Positions 5,706 through 8,316 of a stretch of 8,316 bases of DNA are shown here, one piece after another. Each line of letters starts with the position of its first letter. Position 1 is the first letter of the stretch. The position numbers and the translations under genes are program-made. The notes below the pieces were generated by a model, which saw only the letters and a program-made list of their open reading frames with translations, was not told the origin of the DNA and searched no databases. The DNA is taken from the NCBI GenBank assembly GCA_018383835.1, contig JAHAWR010000070.1, positions 1-8,316 on the forward strand, in the 5' to 3' direction. This DNA is from Candidatus Jordarchaeia archaeon (lineage in GTDB: Archaea; Asgardarchaeota; Jordiarchaeia; Jordiarchaeales; Freyrarchaeaceae).

Positions 5706-6509
5706 GTGATCATTGACTTCCACGTGCACCCATACATTAACAATGGGGACGGGAAAAGTTTCAGCTTGAAGGATTACTGGACCTTGGAGGCTTGCCGCTA
5801 CGCCTTAAAGTATCTTCGCCTGGGTGTTGGCGTTAGGAAGGTGTGCAGCTACCTTGAGTCGCGTTTGAAGTCTCGTGGAATAAGCTTCTGCGTTTTGTCT
5901 GCAGCCGAGCTACGCCTCATCGACATGATAAAAGCCATAGTCGAGCTTCGACCAGACCTCTTCCTTGGCTTCTGCACAGTGGATCCACACGCCTCAGACG
6001 TCGACGTCCAGCTTTTGAAGCGTGTCAAGGTTGACGGCTTTAGGGGGTTAAAGGTTCACAGCCTGATGCAGTCCTTCCGCCCTCCGGACGTGCCGAAGCT
6101 CTGGGAGACGGCCTCCAAGCTCAGGATACCCGTTTTGGCGCATGGAGGCAAAATATGGATGAACGACCCTGACTACGCTAACCCCGCGTACTATAACGAG
6201 GTGCTCGACACGTACCCCTTCACCCTCTTGGTTGCTCACATGGGGGGCAACTACGCGAGAGAAGCCGTGGAGCTGGCGAAACGTTTTGACAGCGTCTACC
6301 TTGAAACATCCGGAGCCTCGAAGAAGAGGATAATGTACGCCCTGGAAAACCTTGGTTGTGAGAGGATAGTTTACGGGAGCGACATACCCTACATCCCTTG
6401 GGGGGATCCCATAAACGAGATCGAAAAGATCAAGAGTTTGCCAGTAAAGAAATGGGAGAAAGAAAGGATACTTGGAGAGAACGCGAAGGAGATCTTATGC
6501 CTCAAGTAG
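5706..6509 (+). CDS. Amidohydrolase-2 family metal-dependent hydrolase
   Basis: A soluble 267-residue TIM-barrel hydrolase or decarboxylase of the amidohydrolase-2 type. GTG 5706 is the start: a run of GGAGG sites (5691-5699) lies 6 nt upstream, and the protein then opens with M-I-I-D-F-H-V-H-P, the usual family opening. The frame is open upstream to 5667, but those codons overlap the ribosome site. Metal and catalytic residues are in place: H6-x-H8 on strand 1, K116-V-H118, H146 (VLAHGG), H178 (LLVAHMGG) and D226 (IVYGSDIPY). The substrate cannot be told from sequence; relatives act on aromatic carboxylates, lactones and amides. It ends 4 bp from the stop of the convergent VOC gene with no visible terminator between them, so the two messages may overlap at their 3' ends. 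Confidence 0.85.
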   Translation: MIIDFHVHPYINNGDGKSFSLKDYWTLEACRYALKYLRLGVGVRKVCSYLESRLKSRGISFCVLSAAELRLIDMIKAIVELRPDLFLGFCTVDPHASDVDVQLLKRVKVDGFRGLKVHSLMQSFRPPDVPKLWETASKLRIPVLAHGGKIWMNDPDYANPAYYNEVLDTYPFTLLVAHMGGNYAREAVELAKRFDSVYLETSGASKKRIMYALENLGCERIVYGSDIPYIPWGDPINEIEKIKSLPVKKWEKERILGENAKEILCLK

Positions 6510-6513
6510 CTCC

Positions 6514-6921
6514 TCACACTTGGATGAGTTCTAAGTAGAATCCCAGCTCCTCTTCGGTGTCCAAGTACACGTACTTGACCCCCATCACCTCCCCGCCCTC
6601 CGACGCCCTGACCCCCTTTTTCTCAAGTTCCTTAAGGATGCCCTCGATGTCTTTCACGAAGAACCCTATGTGGTGTAGTCCCTCACCCCTCTCCTTGATG
6701 AAGCGGCTGTGGATGGATTCCCCCTCCACAACCTGTATGAGTTCAAGCTGGACGCTGCCAAGGTTAACCAGGCCAATCTTCAGCCTCGCCGAGCCGTGGG
6801 GTATCTCAATGGGGGAGAAGGGGCCTATTCCGAGGCGCTCCAGAGCCTTAGCGGTTCGTTCAAAGTCCTTGACCACCACACCTATCTGGCCGATTTCCGA
6901 GAAGGCGGGCTCGCTCACCAT
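6514..6921 (-). CDS. VOC-family protein, methylmalonyl-CoA epimerase-like
   Basis: A soluble 135-residue protein made of two beta-alpha-beta-beta-beta repeats (vicinal oxygen chelate fold). The first starts at I10-G-Q12-I-G-V-V-V-K-D, the second at G81-L-H83-H84-I-G-F-F-V-K-D. Candidate metal residues are Q12, Q58 or E60 (VQLELIQV), H83/H84 and E131 (FYLELIQV). In true methylmalonyl-CoA epimerase the first ligand is His; here it is Gln. The body otherwise resembles that enzyme closely (R78-G-E-G-L-H-H-I). The protein may epimerise an acyl-CoA or be a glyoxalase/dioxygenase relative; the Gln makes me cautious. No mutase genes are in the window. ATG 6921 follows a weak GGGGTG, and a TATA element about 33 nt upstream suggests a very short leader. 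Convergent with the amidohydrolase and divergent from superoxide reductase. Confidence 0.75.
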   Translation of the reverse strand: MVSEPAFSEIGQIGVVVKDFERTAKALERLGIGPFSPIEIPHGSARLKIGLVNLGSVQLELIQVVEGESIHSRFIKERGEGLHHIGFFVKDIEGILKELEKKGVRASEGGEVMGVKYVYLDTEEELGFYLELIQV

Positions 6922-6946
6922 AACACCCCAGCATCAAGAAACGCGG

Positions 6947-6961
6947 GGAAAACATAAAAAG
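6947..6961 (-). promoter_or_regulatory. TATA box of the VOC gene
   Basis: The minus strand reads AACTTTTTATGTTTT, centred about 33 nt before the ATG at 6921. Transcription would begin only a few bases before the start codon. Confidence 0.45.
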
Positions 6962-6973
6962 TTCTCTTCCAGA

Positions 6974-7014
6974 GAGCCGGCTGGGCCCGTTCTCAGAGGG
7001 CTACGCGAGCCGGC
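6974..7014. repeat. GC-rich repeated GAGCCGGC, potential stem-loop between divergent promoters
   Basis: GAGCCGGC occurs at 6974-6981 and 7007-7014, 33 bp apart. Because GCCGGC is itself a palindrome, the copies can also pair as GCCGGCT with AGCCGGC, a 7-bp GC stem. The loop holds a further short GCCC/GGGC pairing. It sits between the TATA boxes of the VOC and superoxide reductase genes, so it may be a regulator site or a structured transcript. Function is unknown. Confidence 0.4.
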
Positions 7015-7040
7015 GGTTACCGTAAAGAATATTAGCCCAA

Positions 7041-7058
7041 CTAGTTTATAACTTAAAC
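7041..7058 (+). promoter_or_regulatory. TATA box of superoxide reductase
   Basis: CTAGTTTATAACTTAAAC holds a TATA element at about 7044-7051 and a 5-bp inverted repeat, GTTTA/TAAAC. The predicted start is near 7074, directly at the GGAGGAGAT ribosome site, so the leader is about 13 nt. The first eight bases, CTAGTTTA, also occur in the palindrome at the rubrerythrin promoter (1796-1803). Confidence 0.5.
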
Positions 7059-7086
7059 TTATGAGGGCGCGTCGGAGGAGATTGCC

Positions 7087-7461
7087 ATGAGCTCTTTCGG
7101 AGACCTAATCTACACGCCCGAGAGGGCCTCAGGGGAGGCGGTCAGCAAAATAGAGTCACACACGCCGAAAATAGATGCGCCAGAAAGCGTGAAAGCAGAC
7201 CAGCCATTCGAAGTAAAAGTCTCAGTCGGCCCCCACCCCAACACCGTCGAGCACTCAATAAGGAGGATCGAAGTATACCTACACGAGGATGGACGCCCAT
7301 TCAACCCAATACTCCTCGCAAGCGCCACGCTGACACCCGTCTACACGCAGCCAACCCTAAAACTTACGCTAACACTCAAAAAAAGCGGCACACTACACGC
7401 CATAGAATACTGCAACCTGCACGGACTATGGGAAGCAAGAAAGAAAATCACGGTAACCTAA
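7087..7461 (+). CDS. sor: Superoxide reductase (one-iron, neelaredoxin type) lacking the conserved lysine
   Basis: A 124-residue cytoplasmic protein that reduces superoxide to hydrogen peroxide without making O2, taking electrons from rubredoxin-like donors. The single immunoglobulin-like domain has all five iron ligands: H25 (ESHTPKI), H50 and H56 (G-P-H-P-N-T-V-E-H), C109 and H112 (E-Y-C-N-L-H-G-L-W-E). The N-terminal desulforedoxin domain of two-iron enzymes is absent, so it is the one-iron class. E23 is present, but the lysine that normally follows it (E-K-H) is Ser24. The start ATG 7087 is supported by GGAGGAGAT with an 8-nt spacer. It has its own promoter and a T7 terminator, so it is monocistronic. 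Its product, peroxide, would be the substrate of the rubrerythrin encoded 4.7 kb away. Confidence 0.93.
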   Translation: MSSFGDLIYTPERASGEAVSKIESHTPKIDAPESVKADQPFEVKVSVGPHPNTVEHSIRRIEVYLHEDGRPFNPILLASATLTPVYTQPTLKLTLTLKKSGTLHAIEYCNLHGLWEARKKITVT

Positions 7462-7481
7462 ACAACCCCATCTTTTTTTAA
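7462..7481 (+). terminator. T7 terminator after superoxide reductase
   Basis: CAACCCCATC followed by seven T residues (7473-7479) lies within 20 nt of the stop codon. Confidence 0.6.
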
Positions 7482-7517
7482 TAGAATGGGCCGCCGTAGT
7501 CAGCAGTTTCTTGGCAG

Positions 7518-7531
7518 AAAGGTTTATATGC
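7518..7531 (+). promoter_or_regulatory. TATA box of the HTH gene, leaderless start
   Basis: AAAGGTTTATATG is a strong BRE/TATA element centred near 7526. The ATG at 7556 lies 30 nt away, at or within a few bases of the predicted transcription start, and no ribosome site precedes it. A leaderless message is expected. Confidence 0.6.
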
Positions 7532-7555
7532 TGATTAAACTCCATAGCCTCTTTG

Positions 7556-7741
7556 ATGGAAGAAGAGCTCCTACGCCCTAGAGATGCTGCTAAGATGTTT
7601 GGGATATCGGTGAAGACGCTTTGGAAGTGGCAAAAGAAGGGGATAATCAAAGCTGTAAAGCTCCCAACTGGAAAGCTCCGCTACCCGAGGAGCGAGGTAG
7701 AAAGGTTATGGAAGTCATTAAAAGCTACAGAATCCCAATAG
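7556..7741 (+). CDS. Small HTH protein, N-terminal domain of an IS607 TnpA without the recombinase part
   Basis: A 61-residue protein whose core, L-R-P-R-D-A-A-K-M-F-G-I-S-V-K-T-L-W-K-W, then K-A-V-K-L-P-T-G-K-L-R-Y-P, is a MerR/excisionase-type winged HTH. This domain forms the N-terminus of IS607-family serine recombinases. A full TnpA is about 190-220 residues; here the frame stops just after the HTH and none of the catalytic domain follows, since TAG (7739-7741) is followed at once by the ATG of the TnpB remnant. ATG 7556 is preferred over TTG 7553 because the promoter predicts a leaderless start there. The reading frame is clean, unlike the TnpB beside it, so the protein may still be made. 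It could bind element ends or act as a regulator; it cannot cut DNA. It may also simply be a leftover of an internal deletion. Confidence 0.65.
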   Translation: MEEELLRPRDAAKMFGISVKTLWKWQKKGIIKAVKLPTGKLRYPRSEVERLWKSLKATESQ

Positions 7742-8316
7742 ATGCCCCAAACTGACCGAAGCTTATTATAAGAAGAAAGCTTTCAATGTGATATTTTCCT
7801 GCGTTGAGGTCTCGAAGAAAGCTCACTTAAAACTTAAAAGCGAAGACTGGAAAAGGCTCAGAGACGAGTTGCTGAGGGACTGGAAATTTTCGAAGCACTA
7901 CGTTGACTCTGCGATAGATTCAGTTATTGGTCTCGTTAAGGGATGGGTCATGCTCTATAACAGAGGAGAAGCGGAGAGCAGCTGAAGTAACGAGGAGGAC
8001 AGTTTATGCTAAGAGTAGTTTGGTCGGCTTTAGGGGGTGGAGCTCTGAAGGTGAGTGTAGAGCCGCATAAAAGGTATCTCGAAGTCGACCTTAACAAGTA
8101 TCCATGGATTCCAAAAGACTTTGATGGGGTAGGCGGAGCTATCATAACTGAAAACAAACTAATAAAAAGAAAGAAGTTGAGCTAAAAGCTGGGAAGTGGG
8201 CTTCTTTCGATGTGAACTTGACAAACGTAACCGCTTTTGTCGATGGAGAAGTCAAGCGCTACGATTTAAGACAGCTATACCACATCCACAGAAGTTACGA
8301 GGTCAAAAGGCAGAGA
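7742..8316 (+). pseudogene. tnpB: TnpB (IS607-associated) remnant with several frameshifts, cut by window edge
   Basis: TnpB is the RNA-guided nuclease of IS200/IS605 and IS607 elements. The ATG at 7742 follows the HTH stop directly. Entering the coding frame needs removal of one C from CCCC (7745-7748), giving M-P-K-L-T-E-A-Y-Y-K-K-K-A-F. The first frame runs to TGA 7983 and includes H-Y-V-D-S-A-I-D-S-V-I-G-L-V-K-G-W. The second frame (7981-8034) reads A-E-V-T-R-R-T-V-Y-A-K-S-S-L. The third (8036-8182) reads L-K-V-S-V-E-P-H-K-R-Y-L-E-V-D-L then K-Y-P-W-I. A last shift near 8165-8175 gives K-A-G-K-W-A-S-F-D-V-N-L-T-N-V-T-A-F, open to the edge. The order and spacing match the N-terminal half of archaeal TnpB. 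At least four indels make it non-functional; the catalytic RuvC residues would mostly lie beyond the window. Confidence 0.75.

Noticed and set aside
6970..7020. Possible tRNA in the GC-rich spacer
   Set aside because: Too short, with no T-loop GTTCRA consensus in the right place and no anticodon arm.
6557..7051. 164-codon open frame on the plus strand
   Set aside because: It is antisense to the VOC gene, rich in Ser/Pro/Thr, and runs across the VOC promoter. No motif seen.
1..8316. CRISPR array, rRNA or origin repeats
   Set aside because: No regularly spaced repeats, no rRNA-like conserved stretches and no clusters of origin-box-like repeats were seen on either strand.

Overview
The window reads as a piece of a thermophilic, anaerobic archaeal genome, most likely Thermoproteota/TACK (lineage inferred, not proven). 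The reasons are BRE/TATA-type promoters about 25-30 nt upstream of starts, some leaderless starts, strong GGAGG Shine-Dalgarno sites ahead of GTG and TTG starts, T-run terminators, and an anaerobe-type oxygen-defence set. No rRNA, tRNA or CRISPR array was seen.

Layout. 1-248 (minus): the start of a TnpB gene leaving the left edge, preceded by a decayed, internally deleted IS607-type TnpA. 318-843 (plus): a broken gene for a cysteine-containing beta-sandwich-like protein. 885-1634 (minus): a membrane-anchored protein resembling the zinc phospholipase C / S1-P1 nuclease fold. 1826-2371 and 2484-3683 (plus): rubrerythrin and a flavodiiron protein, each with its own promoter. 3761-4471 (plus): a long, frameshifted gene remnant of unknown family. 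4477-5160 (minus): a secreted permuted-papain (YiiX/NlpC-P60-like) enzyme. 5270-5652 (minus): another decayed small gene. 5706-6509 (plus): an amidohydrolase-2 family metallo-hydrolase. 6514-6921 (minus): a VOC / methylmalonyl-CoA-epimerase-like protein, convergent with the hydrolase and divergent from the next gene. 7087-7461 (plus): a one-iron superoxide reductase. 7556-8316 (plus): a small HTH gene joined directly to a multiply frameshifted TnpB gene leaving the right edge.

How the genes work together. Superoxide reductase turns superoxide into hydrogen peroxide, rubrerythrin reduces peroxide to water, and the flavodiiron protein reduces O2 (or NO). Together they make a complete catalase-free defence within about 5.6 kb, though they are separate transcription units rather than one operon. 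The other intact enzymes have no visible link to this pathway. The islands between intact genes are decayed: five remnants, with IS607-family pieces at both ends pointing outward. This suggests an accessory region that has been invaded by transposons and is eroding around a few genes kept under selection.

Most noteworthy points: the superoxide reductase lacks the lysine normally found next to its glutamate; the rubrerythrin promoter carries a perfect palindrome at the predicted transcription start; both TnpA copies have lost the serine-recombinase domain but kept an HTH region; and the 3761-4471 remnant can be partly read back into an unrecognised protein.
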